Assembly (NCBI GenBank): GCA_937885015.1
Contig: CALAAS010000050.1
Span: 103,236 to 167,235 of the forward strand
Direction of reading: 5' to 3'
DNA: 64,000 nt
DNA from: an uncultured Clostridium sp.
GTDB lineage: Bacteria > Bacillota > Clostridia > Lachnospirales > Lachnospiraceae
The notes beneath the pieces are model-generated. The model ran no database searches. It was not told the DNA's origin and saw only the letters and a program-made list of their open reading frames with translations. A program made the position numbers and the translations under genes. Every line of letters begins with the position of its first letter. The first letter of the stretch is position 1. Positions 16,615 through 24,809 of this stretch are shown here, piece after piece.

Positions 16615-17669
16615 ATGAAATTCGAGACAACGTATCAGCTGGAAGATTATATTTTGAACACCAGGTGGGAGGAACTGCCGGAGGAGGTGCAGAGACGGGC
16701 TGTCGACTGCGGTATTGATTTGATGGTTGCCCTGATTCTGGGAAGCAGAGGCGAACAGTTCCAAAACGGAAAGAGGCTGGCAGAATATGTGAAGCCGGGA
16801 AATCTGGAAATTCCGGGGTGTCAGGACCGGTTCAGCTTTCTGGGAGCTGTGTTTGCCATGGGGCATGCCTCGAATTCATTTGATATTGATGATGGCCACA
16901 ATATGATTAAGGGCCATCCGGGAACTTCCTTTATTGCGGGCATCATGGCTGCAGGTCTGGAAAAGGATGTAACCTACCGGGAGTATCTGACTACGCTGGT
17001 GGTGGCCTATGACACGGCGGTACGCATGGGGGTGGCGCTCCAGGATTTTTATGGATTCCTCCACAGTACAGGGACCTATGGCGCGGTGGGGACGGCTGCC
17101 GGGATTGGGCGGCTGTTTGGCTTTACGAGAGAGCAGATGAATACGGCGAAAACCTGCAGGCGGAGGAGATTGAGCATGTGACGGTTCATACCTTTGATTC
17201 GGCGGCCCAGCTCAGCAAGATTGTTCCCCATGAAACGGATGAGGCTCAATATAATATCGCTTATCCGGTAGCTGCGGCTATTATCCACGGGGATGTGGGT
17301 TACCGGCAGATCAATAACCGGGCCATCGGAAATCCCAGGGTGCTGGATATGATGAAACGGTTAAGCTTTGTGGTGGATGAGGAGATGGACCGGCAATTTC
17401 CGGAGAAACGGCTGGCTTGGGTAGAGATCATGATGAAGGATGGCATGGCGTATAAGACGCGGGTGTATTCGGCCAGCGGTGAGGCTTCGGATCATATTGA
17501 TCATGACTGGATCGTGCGGAAATTCAACCGCATTATGGATCCCTTCCTGAGTGAGAGCGGAAAGCTGCAGGTTTTGGCGCTGCTGACAGAGGAGCCGGAG
17601 CGGAAGCTGCGGGAGGTAATTGCAGGAATCAATCAGGCGCTGGAGAACTGTGGAAAAATTAACGAGTAA
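16615..17669 (+). pseudogene. MmgE/PrpD family protein, internally deleted and frameshifted
   Basis: The natural start is ATG 16615 after GAGAGGAGG. The first frame reads well through GHASNSFDIDDGHNMIKGHPG (the family His/Asp region) to GFTREQMNTA, then runs to a stop at 17181. The remainder reads in another frame from about 17148 (EEIEHVTVHTFDSAAQ) to 17669. The two parts total about 350 codons against roughly 450 in intact relatives, and the sequence between MNTA and EEIEHV that relatives carry is missing. So this is a deletion plus frameshift and not a sequencing slip. The family includes 2-methylcitrate dehydratase and iminodisuccinate epimerase. The latter acts on an opine-like amino dicarboxylate and fits the neighbours. 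Confidence 0.8.
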
Positions 17670-17696
17670 ATTCATGCTTGTGAAATTATGAAAGGG

Positions 17697-17739
17697 AAAA
17701 TCCCTGCGGGTTTTTATCATTTCGGCCCGCGGGGATTTT
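17697..17739 (+). terminator. Intrinsic terminator after the PrpD remnant
   Basis: AAAATCCCTGCGGG (17697-17710) pairs with CCCGCGGGGATTTT (17726-17739) with a single G-U wobble; the stem ends in T4. It separates the amine catabolic block from the second molybdenum block. Confidence 0.85.
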
Positions 17740-17763
17740 GCGTTTCGAATGGTTTTAAAATAC

Positions 17764-17792
17764 TTGACGCTCGGTTGTATGTGAGGTATCAT
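17764..17792 (+). promoter_or_regulatory. Promoter of the second molybdenum block
   Basis: TTGACG-N17-TATCAT, about 85 bases upstream of the NifX-like gene. It probably drives 17876-21914, whose genes are tightly spaced or overlapping. Confidence 0.7.
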
Positions 17793-17875
17793 TGTAAGCA
17801 GGAAAATTGTTAAAAAATAGAAAAAATCGTTGAAAATAATGGAATTGCAGACGAAATGAAATGGAGGACATAACG

Positions 17876-18292
17876 ATGAAAATAGCGATTGCATCTGAGA
17901 CAGAAGAGATCGACGGATTGGTTCCGGCCACCTTTAAAGACAGTCCGTTCCTGATGATTATCGATGCGGACAAGAATGAGATTTTTCATATATATGGAAA
18001 ACAGGATCCGGAAAACCTGGTATTTGCTGAAAAAATCATTGAGCATGACTGTGAGGCGGTAATCTGTGGACCGCTGGAAAAAGAACCCTTTGAACGCCTG
18101 GTGGAGGTAGGGGTAACGCGGTATTTGGGCAGCGGCCATACAGTGCAGAAGGCCTACAGCTATATGAATCGTTATAAGCTGGAACTGATCCGGGATTATA
18201 TCGGCGGCCCGGGCGCTTTTGGACACAGCCATGATTACAGCTGCGACTGTGGGGAAGAAGAGCACGAGCATCCCCATGAGTATGAGTCATGA
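17876..18292 (+). CDS. NifX/NafY-type dinitrogenase Fe-Mo cofactor family protein
   Basis: ATG 17876 is seven bases after GGAGGA; the in-frame ATG at 17861 overlaps that ribosome site and is rejected. The 138 residues begin MKIAIASE and show the alpha/beta fold of the NifX domain (FLMIIDADKNEI, EAVICGPL, VGVTRYLGSGHTVQKA). The C-terminus is His/Cys/Asp-rich (HSHDYSCDCGEEEHEHPHEYE), a probable metal-binding tail. Family members carry or hold metal-cluster precursors. Nitrogenase genes are absent, so a molybdenum or metal chaperone role for the hydroxylase is more likely; that is inferred from context. Confidence 0.8.
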   Translation: MKIAIASETEEIDGLVPATFKDSPFLMIIDADKNEIFHIYGKQDPENLVFAEKIIEHDCEAVICGPLEKEPFERLVEVGVTRYLGSGHTVQKAYSYMNRYKLELIRDYIGGPGAFGHSHDYSCDCGEEEHEHPHEYES

Positions 18293-18337
18293 CGGGCATG
18301 AATCGCGATGGACATAAGGAATGGGAAAAGGATAGAC

Positions 18338-19204
18338 ATGGAAGGGATCATAATTTTCGGGGCGGGACAGGCTGGGATGACGCTGTTTCGTCTTTTGCAG
18401 AAGGAAGAAAAGCGGGTCATTGCTTTTGGCGACAATAACCCGGCGATGCAGGGAAGCCGCCTGGAGGGAATACCGGTGTTTTCCATGGAAGAAGTTCTGG
18501 AGGCGGGACCGGAGGAGATATATCTGGCTGTTGTCAATGAGGCGGCCCAGGCTGAGCTTCGGGAAACGCTGGAAAAGTCTGGATACAGAGGGCGGATTAC
18601 ATCGCTTTCGGAACTCCGGGAGCGGTTTCATATCCGCCTGGCTACCTGTCGTCTGCTAGCGAAGGAAATAGAGCGCCGACGAGTGCCGGGGGCGGTTGCT
18701 GAGCTGGGCGTGTATCAGGGAGCATTTGCGGCGGAACTGAATCGGTTGTTCCCGGAACGGACGCTGTACCTGTTTGATACCTTTACAGGGTTTGACAGCC
18801 GGGATATCGGGCAGTGGGATGGCAGCCGGGCCAGGGCCGGGCAGTTTTCCGATACTTCTGTGGAGGCGGTGATGGGCCGCATGGAGCATCCGGAGCGCAT
18901 CGTCGTAAAGAAAGGATATTTTCCGGAAAGTCTGGGGGAAATGGCATCCGGAGAATTCCCGGAACGGTTCGCTATGGTCAGCCTGGATACAGATCTTTAC
19001 CAGCCGACGCTGGAAGGCCTTTCCTATTTTTATCCGAGGCTTTCGCCAGGAGGCTATATGATTCTGGATGATTACAACAGTCCTCAGTTTCCAGGGGTAG
19101 GACGGGCAGTACAGGAATTTTGTGACCGGGAGGGTGTTAGCGTAATTCCGCTCTGTGATCTGCATGGGACGGCGGTGCTGGCGAAATATGGAGGTGTGCG
19201 GTGA
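18338..19204 (+). CDS. TylF/MycF-like methyltransferase with N-terminal nucleotide-binding domain
   Basis: ATG 18338 has AAAAGGA five bases upstream; an in-frame ATG at 18308 has none. The roughly 288-residue protein starts with a Rossmann half-domain (IIIFGAGQAGMTLFRLL, then FGDNNPAMQG), like those on sugar- or nucleotide-modifying enzymes. A TylF-type SAM methyltransferase follows (VAELGVYQGAFAAELN, LYLFDTFTGFD, VSLDTDLYQPTLEGL, MILDDYN); the last two supply metal ligands in MycF/TylF. Such enzymes O-methylate sugars. What it methylates in a molybdenum gene cluster is unknown. Its stop overlaps the next start. Confidence 0.75.
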   Translation: MEGIIIFGAGQAGMTLFRLLQKEEKRVIAFGDNNPAMQGSRLEGIPVFSMEEVLEAGPEEIYLAVVNEAAQAELRETLEKSGYRGRITSLSELRERFHIRLATCRLLAKEIERRRVPGAVAELGVYQGAFAAELNRLFPERTLYLFDTFTGFDSRDIGQWDGSRARAGQFSDTSVEAVMGRMEHPERIVVKKGYFPESLGEMASGEFPERFAMVSLDTDLYQPTLEGLSYFYPRLSPGGYMILDDYNSPQFPGVGRAVQEFCDREGVSVIPLCDLHGTAVLAKYGGVR

Positions 19205-20898
19205 GGACATTATATTTGGTGCGGCACGGGAGGCCGGAATTTTCTGGCGGAGAAAAGCAGTGTATTGGACGAACGGATCTTCCGCTTTCGGCAGAAGGAA
19301 GGGACGAGATAGAAACGCTGCGTGCATCCTTCGCAGAAAAAGGGATTGAACGGATTTACACGAGTCCCCTGACCCGATGCCTTCAGTCAGCGGAAATTTT
19401 AAGCGGCGGCGTGATTCCGATTGAGATTGTGGATGGTCTGCAGGAAATTGATATGGGACAGTGGGATGGACTGACCTTTCGGGAAATCCGGGAGCAGTAC
19501 CCGGAGGAATATGCGGCCAGAGGGATGGATCTGGCGAATTTCCGTCCTCCGAAGGGGGAGAGTTTTTCCGACTGTGCCAAACGTGCTGTGCAGGCCTTCC
19601 GGGAGATACAGGCGCGGTGCCGTGGGAATGTGATTCTTGTGGGACACGCCGGGTTTTTTCGGACTCTGATTGCGGCCCGGGAAAATGTGGCGCTTAAAAA
19701 TCTTCTGGATATTCCATTGCCGTATGGAGCTGTCTATCCGTGGCCGGAGCGGATTTTTGACGCTATGATCGTGGCGGCGGGATTGTCCTCCCGCATGGGT
19801 GCGTTTAAGCCTCTTATGGAGTTGGGGGGGCGGACGGTCATTGAGCGTGAAATTGAAACCCTGAAAAAAGGCGGGGCCAGAGAGGTTGTTGTTGTGACGG
19901 GATACCGGGAAGAGGAGATCCGGGCGGCGGCAGCCGGTCCGGGGGTTCGCTTTTTACATAACGCAGCATATGCGTCTACAAAAATGTTTGACTCCGTGTG
20001 TATGGGACTTTCCTATTATAATGAAAAACGGAATACGCCGGAGGGGGCGAGTCTGGATGGAATCTTTTTTCTTCCGGTGGATGTTCCTCTCACGACGGAA
20101 TTTACCATGGAATATGAAAAGTATCGATTTGAGGATGAAACCGGCGACGTGTACTGCCCTTATCACGGTGGTGCACCGGGACATCCCCTGCTGATCCGTG
20201 CATCGGTGCTTCCAGCTTTACTGGCCCACGATGGGGAGCGAGGTCTGAAGGGGGCATATGAGCGGCTGGGAGATCGGGTTATTCATCTGGATGTGACAGA
20301 TCGGGGCTGTGTGATGGATGCGGATACAACAGAGGAATTTGAGCGTCTCATCCGGTATCTGGAGACAAGAAAAATACCGGATGAGGCAGTCTGCGAGGCA
20401 TTGCTGGCCTGGTTCAAGACGCCGGAGGAAACGGTTCGCCACTGCCGGGCAGTGGCTGGATTGGCGGTGGAAATCGGCGAGGCCTGCAATCGGCAGGCCG
20501 GCCAGCAGCCGCTTTCGGCAGATGGCCAGCAGCCGTATCTGGATATTTCCCGCATTCGTGCCGGAGCTTTGCTCCATGATATTGCCAAAGCCTGGCCGGA
20601 TCATGCCGCTGCCGGCGCCAGGTGGCTGTCGATGCTGGGACATGAAGGTGTAGCAGAGATTGTGGCGGATCATATGGATATTCCAGAGGAAAGATTAGAG
20701 GAAATCAATGAAAGCCTGGTGGTTTATCTGGCAGATAAGATGGTACAGGGAGAATGCCGTGTGACGCTGGAAGAGCGGTTTGCGGCCAAGAGAGAGCGCT
20801 TTCGGGACGATCCGGCGGCGCTGGCAGGAGTAGAGCGCCGGTATGCTCTGGCAAAAAGGGCAAAGGAGCTGGCAGAACGAAAGGGGTATGCAGAATGA
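19201..20898 (+). CDS. Histidine phosphatase - MobA-like NTP transferase - HD domain triple fusion
   Basis: GTG 19201 overlaps the previous stop. Residues 1-175 are a phosphoglycerate-mutase/CobC-type phosphatase (YLVRHGRPEF with the catalytic RHG, TSPLTRCLQSAE, VGHAGFFRTL). Residues about 188-385 are an NTP transferase (IVAAGLSSRMGAFKPLMELGG, the nucleotide loop, and FLPVDVPL), related to MobA/MocA. The last 180 residues are an HD hydrolase (HCRAVAGLAVEIG, LLHDIAKA, HEGVAEIVADH). I recall DVU_1551 near Desulfovibrio aldehyde oxidoreductase as the NTP transferase-HD pair; here a phosphatase is added. It probably makes or trims the dinucleotide form of the molybdopterin cofactor, but substrate is not shown by sequence. 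Confidence 0.8.
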   Translation: MRTLYLVRHGRPEFSGGEKQCIGRTDLPLSAEGRDEIETLRASFAEKGIERIYTSPLTRCLQSAEILSGGVIPIEIVDGLQEIDMGQWDGLTFREIREQYPEEYAARGMDLANFRPPKGESFSDCAKRAVQAFREIQARCRGNVILVGHAGFFRTLIAARENVALKNLLDIPLPYGAVYPWPERIFDAMIVAAGLSSRMGAFKPLMELGGRTVIEREIETLKKGGAREVVVVTGYREEEIRAAAAGPGVRFLHNAAYASTKMFDSVCMGLSYYNEKRNTPEGASLDGIFFLPVDVPLTTEFTMEYEKYRFEDETGDVYCPYHGGAPGHPLLIRASVLPALLAHDGERGLKGAYERLGDRVIHLDVTDRGCVMDADTTEEFERLIRYLETRKIPDEAVCEALLAWFKTPEETVRHCRAVAGLAVEIGEACNRQAGQQPLSADGQQPYLDISRIRAGALLHDIAKAWPDHAAAGARWLSMLGHEGVAEIVADHMDIPEERLEEINESLVVYLADKMVQGECRVTLEERFAAKRERFRDDPAALAGVERRYALAKRAKELAERKGYAE

Positions 20899-21914
20899 AA
20901 CTGATGAAAACAACGGAAGCGGTAGGGCAGGTGCTCTGCCATGATATGACACAGATTATTCCGGGGGTGGTAAAGGACGCTGTATTTCGGAAAGGCCATG
21001 TGGTGCGGGAGGAGGATATCCCAGTGCTGTTATCCATTGGAAAGGATCATATTTATGTGTGGGAAAAGGATGACACGCGCTACCACGAGGATGAGGCGGC
21101 TGATATTTTGCGTCAGCTGTGTCAGAATGAATATATGCGGGCTACGGAAGCGAAAGAGGGGAAGGTGGAACTGTTTGCAGAGTGCGACGGACTTTTTCAG
21201 GTAGATGAGGAGCGGTTGATTCGCCTTAACAGCCTGGGGGAGATGATGATTTCCACCCGCCACGGCAATTTTCCGGTAAAAAAAGGGGACAAGCTGGCCG
21301 GAACCCGGATTATTCCGCTGGTAATTGAGAAAGAAAAGATGGAGGCGGCCAGACAGGCAGTAGGTGAGACACCATTGCTTTCACTGCATCCGTATAAAAA
21401 TAAAAAGGCAGGGATTGTGACCACGGGCAATGAAGTGTTTTACGGGCGGATCCAGGATAAGTTCGGACCGGTAATCCGCCAGAAGGTGGAAGAGTTCGGT
21501 GTAGAAGTGCTGGGGCAGACGATCATGAACGATGATCCGGATAAAATTTCAGCTGCCATCCAGGAATGGATGGATAAAGGGGCAGATTTTGTAGTCTGCA
21601 CCGGCGGTATGAGTGTGGATCCCGATGATACCACGCCGACGGCCATCAAGCAGACGGGAGCAGAGATTGTATCCTATGGCGCCCCGGTTCTGCCGGGAGC
21701 GATGTTCCTGCTGGCATACACCAGAGAGGGAAAACCAATATTGGGACTGCCGGGGTGTGTTATGTATGCAAAGCGGACGATTTTTGACCTGGTTTTGCCG
21801 CGGATTATGGCCGATGTGCCAGTTACAAAGAAGGACCTGGCAAAGCTGGGAATGGGCGGTCTGTGCCTGAACTGCCCAACCTGTATTTTCCCCAACTGCG
21901 GCTTTGGAAAATAG
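20895..21914 (+). CDS. MoeA/CinA-like molybdopterin-binding protein
   Basis: ATG 20895 overlaps the preceding stop (ATGA); earlier in-frame codons lie inside the previous gene. The 339 residues contain AGIVTTGNEVFYGRIQDKFG and FVVCTGGMSVDPDDTTPTAI, the molybdopterin-binding fold of MoeA, MogA and CinA, and PVLPGAMFLLAY. The C-terminus ends in LCLNCPTCIFPNCGFG, a four-Cys motif that canonical MoeA lacks. It probably handles molybdopterin during Mo insertion for the cluster's hydroxylase. Confidence 0.8.
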   Translation: MKLMKTTEAVGQVLCHDMTQIIPGVVKDAVFRKGHVVREEDIPVLLSIGKDHIYVWEKDDTRYHEDEAADILRQLCQNEYMRATEAKEGKVELFAECDGLFQVDEERLIRLNSLGEMMISTRHGNFPVKKGDKLAGTRIIPLVIEKEKMEAARQAVGETPLLSLHPYKNKKAGIVTTGNEVFYGRIQDKFGPVIRQKVEEFGVEVLGQTIMNDDPDKISAAIQEWMDKGADFVVCTGGMSVDPDDTTPTAIKQTGAEIVSYGAPVLPGAMFLLAYTREGKPILGLPGCVMYAKRTIFDLVLPRIMADVPVTKKDLAKLGMGGLCLNCPTCIFPNCGFGK

Positions 21915-21950
21915 GTTCGCATGAAAATGCGTTTGTTTTCTTGTAAAATA

Positions 21951-21979
21951 TTGACAAAAAAGCACGTAAGTTATATGAT
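21951..21979 (+). promoter_or_regulatory. modABC promoter
   Basis: TTGACA-N17-TATGAT, a near-consensus sigma-A promoter about 70 bases upstream of modA. Such a strong core suggests control by repression. Confidence 0.85.
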
Positions 21980-21994
21980 GTGATGTAAAATACA

Positions 21995-22020
21995 GCGTTA
22001 TTTTTTGGATAAAATAATGC
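21995..22020 (+). promoter_or_regulatory. Dyad in the modA leader, candidate ModE-like operator
   Basis: GCGTTATTTT and AAAATAATGC form a 10-bp inverted repeat with one mismatch around TTGGAT. It lies just downstream of the modA -10 box, where a repressor would block transcription. The arms contain GTTAT, reminiscent of enteric ModE boxes, and a ModE-like domain is encoded at the end of this block (24810-25757). The pairing of regulator and site is inference. Confidence 0.5.
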
Positions 22021-22048
22021 AGAATCAAACAACGGGAGGAAGATTATT

Positions 22049-22921
22049 ATGAAAAAAGCATTAAGTGTTATTCTGGCATCTGCCATGGCCCTGTCTCTGA
22101 CGGCCTGCGGTTCTAAACCGGCTGAGACGGCAGCGGAAACGCCAACAGCGGAGAGCGTTGTGGAGAGCGTTTCAGAGGAGACCAAGGCGGAAGAGAAAGA
22201 GGCATCCGGCGAGCAGCAGGAGCTTTTGATTGCGGCAGCAGCCAGCCTGCAGTACGTGATGGAAGATGAGATTCAGCCGGCATTTGAGGAGGCGAATCCG
22301 GATATTAAGCTTTCGTTTACCTTTGACAGTTCCGGAAAACTGCAGACCCAGATTGAAGAGGGTGCGGATGCAGACGTATTCTTTTCGGCTGCCATGAAGC
22401 AGATGAACGCTCTGAAAGAGGAAAATCTCGTAGATGCAGATTCTATCGTTGAGCTTCTGGAAAATAAAATTGCTCTGATTGTACCGAAGGGATCGGAGCT
22501 TGGTATTACTGGTTTTGAAGATATTACAAAGGCAGAAAAAATCGCGATCGGCGATCCGGAGAGCGTTCCGGTAGGGCAGTATTCCAAAGAGGCATTTGAG
22601 AGCCTTGGCATGTGGGAGGATGTGGAAGCCAAAGCCAGCTTCGGAACAAACGTAACAGAAGTGTTGAGCTGGGTGGCAGCCGGCAGTGCGGATGCCGGGA
22701 TTGTATATCTGACGGATGCAACCACCAGCGATCAGTTTGAGAACGTAGAGGTTGTAGGCTTTGCTCCGGAAGGCAGTGTTTCCAAGGTAATTTACCCCGT
22801 TGGTATTGTAAGCGCCAGCACGAAGAAGGAAGCGGCACAGACGTTTGTTGATTTTCTGTCAGGCGAAGATGCTATGGCGGCATTTGCAGAATATGGCTTT
22901 TCTGCCAACGAGAGTAAATAA
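22049..22921 (+). CDS. modA: Molybdate ABC transporter substrate-binding lipoprotein ModA
   Basis: 290 residues beginning with a lipoprotein signal (lipobox LTAC, Cys21) and an acidic/Thr/Ser linker to about residue 50. The type II binding protein follows: LLIAAAASLQYVMEDEIQP is the ModA family start, with FDSSGKLQTQIEEGADADVFFSA and the hinge-region GSADAGIVYLTDA after it. The first gene of a transporter operon, it delivers molybdate (or tungstate) to ModB. The ribosome site is GGGAGGAAG. Confidence 0.93.
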   Translation: MKKALSVILASAMALSLTACGSKPAETAAETPTAESVVESVSEETKAEEKEASGEQQELLIAAAASLQYVMEDEIQPAFEEANPDIKLSFTFDSSGKLQTQIEEGADADVFFSAAMKQMNALKEENLVDADSIVELLENKIALIVPKGSELGITGFEDITKAEKIAIGDPESVPVGQYSKEAFESLGMWEDVEAKASFGTNVTEVLSWVAAGSADAGIVYLTDATTSDQFENVEVVGFAPEGSVSKVIYPVGIVSASTKKEAAQTFVDFLSGEDAMAAFAEYGFSANESK

Positions 22922-22923
22922 GG

Positions 22924-23667
22924 ATGGACTGGTCTCCGATATTCATTTCACTGAAAACGGCATCCTTATCGATTCTTGTGACCTTTTTCCTCGGGGTATG
23001 GGCGGCGCGGCTGGTGGTAACGGCCAGATCGGAGAAAATAAAAATGGCAGTGGACGGAATACTGACACTTCCCATGGTGCTTCCGCCCACGGTGGCCGGT
23101 TTTTTTCTTCTCATGATTTTTGGAGTAAAACGTCCTCTGGGGCAGCTGTTTTTACAGGCGTTTGGCGTGAAAATTGTTTTTTCCTGGGCGGCAACGGTCA
23201 TTGCGGCGGTGGCAATCTCTTTTCCGCTGATGTACCGGGCTGCCAGAGGGGCCTTTGAGCAGGTGGATGAAACATTGATTCATGCGGCCAGAACGCTGGG
23301 ATTTTCCGAATGCAAAATTTTCTGGCGCGTTATTATGCCCTCTGCCATGCCTGGGGTTTTAAGCGGAGCGATTCTGGCTTTTGCGCGTGGTCTGGGCGAG
23401 TTTGGCGCTACTGCGATGCTGGCCGGCAATATTGCCGGAAAGACACAGACGCTGCCGCTGGCAATTTATTCGGAGGTGGCGGCGGGAAAGATGTCCAAGG
23501 CATACCAGTATGTGTGGGTAATCGTAGGGATTTCCTTTGTTGTGGTGGTTCTCATGAATGTGCTTTCCCGGAGAGAACGGAAGAGTGAAGGAAAAAACAG
23601 AGGGAATGGCCGACCGCTTCAGAAAAAACAAAAAGGGGGGCGTCATGAGTCTTCAGGCGGATATTAA
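22924..23667 (+). CDS. modB: Molybdate ABC transporter permease ModB
   Basis: 247 residues starting three bases after modA. About five or six membrane helices are visible, with the EAA loop ARTLGFSECKIFWRVIMPSA that docks the ATPase. LGEFGATAMLAGNI is the ModB/CysT-family signature following it. The C-terminus after FVVVVLMNVLSRRE is a basic tail overlapping the start of modC. It forms the membrane channel for molybdate. Confidence 0.93.
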   Translation: MDWSPIFISLKTASLSILVTFFLGVWAARLVVTARSEKIKMAVDGILTLPMVLPPTVAGFFLLMIFGVKRPLGQLFLQAFGVKIVFSWAATVIAAVAISFPLMYRAARGAFEQVDETLIHAARTLGFSECKIFWRVIMPSAMPGVLSGAILAFARGLGEFGATAMLAGNIAGKTQTLPLAIYSEVAAGKMSKAYQYVWVIVGISFVVVVLMNVLSRRERKSEGKNRGNGRPLQKKQKGGRHESSGGY

Positions 23668-24715
23668 AAAGAGTTTTTCCGATTTCTCTCTGGAGGTGTC
23701 TCTGCATACGGAGAATGGTGTTTTGGGGATTCTGGGGGCGTCGGGAAGCGGCAAGAGCATGACGCTGAAATGCATTGCGGGGATTGAGACGCCGGATGAG
23801 GGGCGTATTGTTTTAAACGGACGTGTGCTCTATGATTCTGCGGCAAAGATCAATCTGCCGCCTCAGAAACGGAATGTGGGTTACCTGTTTCAGAATTATG
23901 CCCTATTTCCCCATATGACGGTGGAGGCGAACATTGCAGCTGGTCTTGGGAAGAAATCCCGGGAAACGATGGAGGCAGTGGCTCGGATGATTCGCCTGTT
24001 TAAGCTGGAGGGATTAGAGAAACGCTATCCGTCCCAGCTATCCGGCGGGCAGCAGCAGCGGGTGGCTCTGGCAAGAATCCTGATTTATGAGCCTGATGTG
24101 ATTATGCTGGACGAACCCTTTTCTGCTCTGGATTTTTATTTGAAGGAGCAGCTGCAGTTTCAGGTCCGGGATGTGCTTCGACATTATCGGGGAGATGCAC
24201 TTCTTGTCACTCACAGCCGTGATGAGGTGTATCGGTTCTGCGAAAAAAGCCTGATTTTAAACCAGGGGCGTGTAGCCATGGCAGGGAATACCCGTGACAT
24301 GTTTGACCGGCCCTCCAATGTAACAGCTGCCCGCCTGACGGGGTGTAAAAATATCAGCCGGGCCAGGCGGCTGGGGCCTCATCTTGCGGAGGCGCTGGAC
24401 TGGGGAATCTGCTTTAAGACAGCGGAGGAGATGACAGAAGAGATCCGTTATATCGGCATCCGTGCCCATCAGTTTTATCTGCAGCAAAAAGGAGATAACA
24501 CATTTTCCTGCCGGTGGACAGACACGTTAAAACAACCCTTTGAGTGGGATTTGCTGCTTAGGCCGGATACGGCACCTGAACCGGAAGATTCCGGGACTCT
24601 TATCTGGTGGAAGGTGGATTACAGCCAGAGCGGAGGATTGGAAGGACTGCAGGAAGGCGATGTGATTTCGCTGGGACTTTCTCCAGAAGATGTGCTTCTT
24701 TTAAAAGAGGGATAA
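23645..24715 (+). CDS. modC: Molybdate ABC transporter ATPase ModC
   Basis: The ATG at 23645 follows AAAGGGGGG and lies inside the end of modB; the longer frame to 23558 is rejected. 356 residues: Walker A GASGSGKS, Q-loop GYLFQNYALFPHM, signature LSGGQQQRVALAR, Walker B VIMLDEPFSALD and switch His in LLVTHSRDE. After the ATPase core (about residue 230) comes a C-terminal region in the place of the TOBE/Mop domain. It powers ModAB. Confidence 0.92.
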   Translation: MSLQADIKKSFSDFSLEVSLHTENGVLGILGASGSGKSMTLKCIAGIETPDEGRIVLNGRVLYDSAAKINLPPQKRNVGYLFQNYALFPHMTVEANIAAGLGKKSRETMEAVARMIRLFKLEGLEKRYPSQLSGGQQQRVALARILIYEPDVIMLDEPFSALDFYLKEQLQFQVRDVLRHYRGDALLVTHSRDEVYRFCEKSLILNQGRVAMAGNTRDMFDRPSNVTAARLTGCKNISRARRLGPHLAEALDWGICFKTAEEMTEEIRYIGIRAHQFYLQQKGDNTFSCRWTDTLKQPFEWDLLLRPDTAPEPEDSGTLIWWKVDYSQSGGLEGLQEGDVISLGLSPEDVLLLKEG

Positions 24716-24720
24716 ATAAG

Positions 24721-24763
24721 TCAGCAGAGTTGAGGAATCTCTCGATTCTGTTGATTTTTTTTT
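24721..24763 (+). terminator. Terminator after modABC
   Basis: TCAGCAGAGTTGAG (24721-24734) pairs with CTCGATTCTGTTGA (24741-24754), including G-U pairs, and is followed by nine T residues. Confidence 0.85.
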
Positions 24764-24809
24764 GTGTGGCTGGTAAACTAGTGATAGCATCAGACAGGGA
24801 GGAGAAGGC

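Noticed and set aside
17148..17181. Programmed frameshift in the PrpD-family gene
   Set aside because: No slippery site is evident, and about 100 conserved codons are missing, so recoding could not restore the protein.
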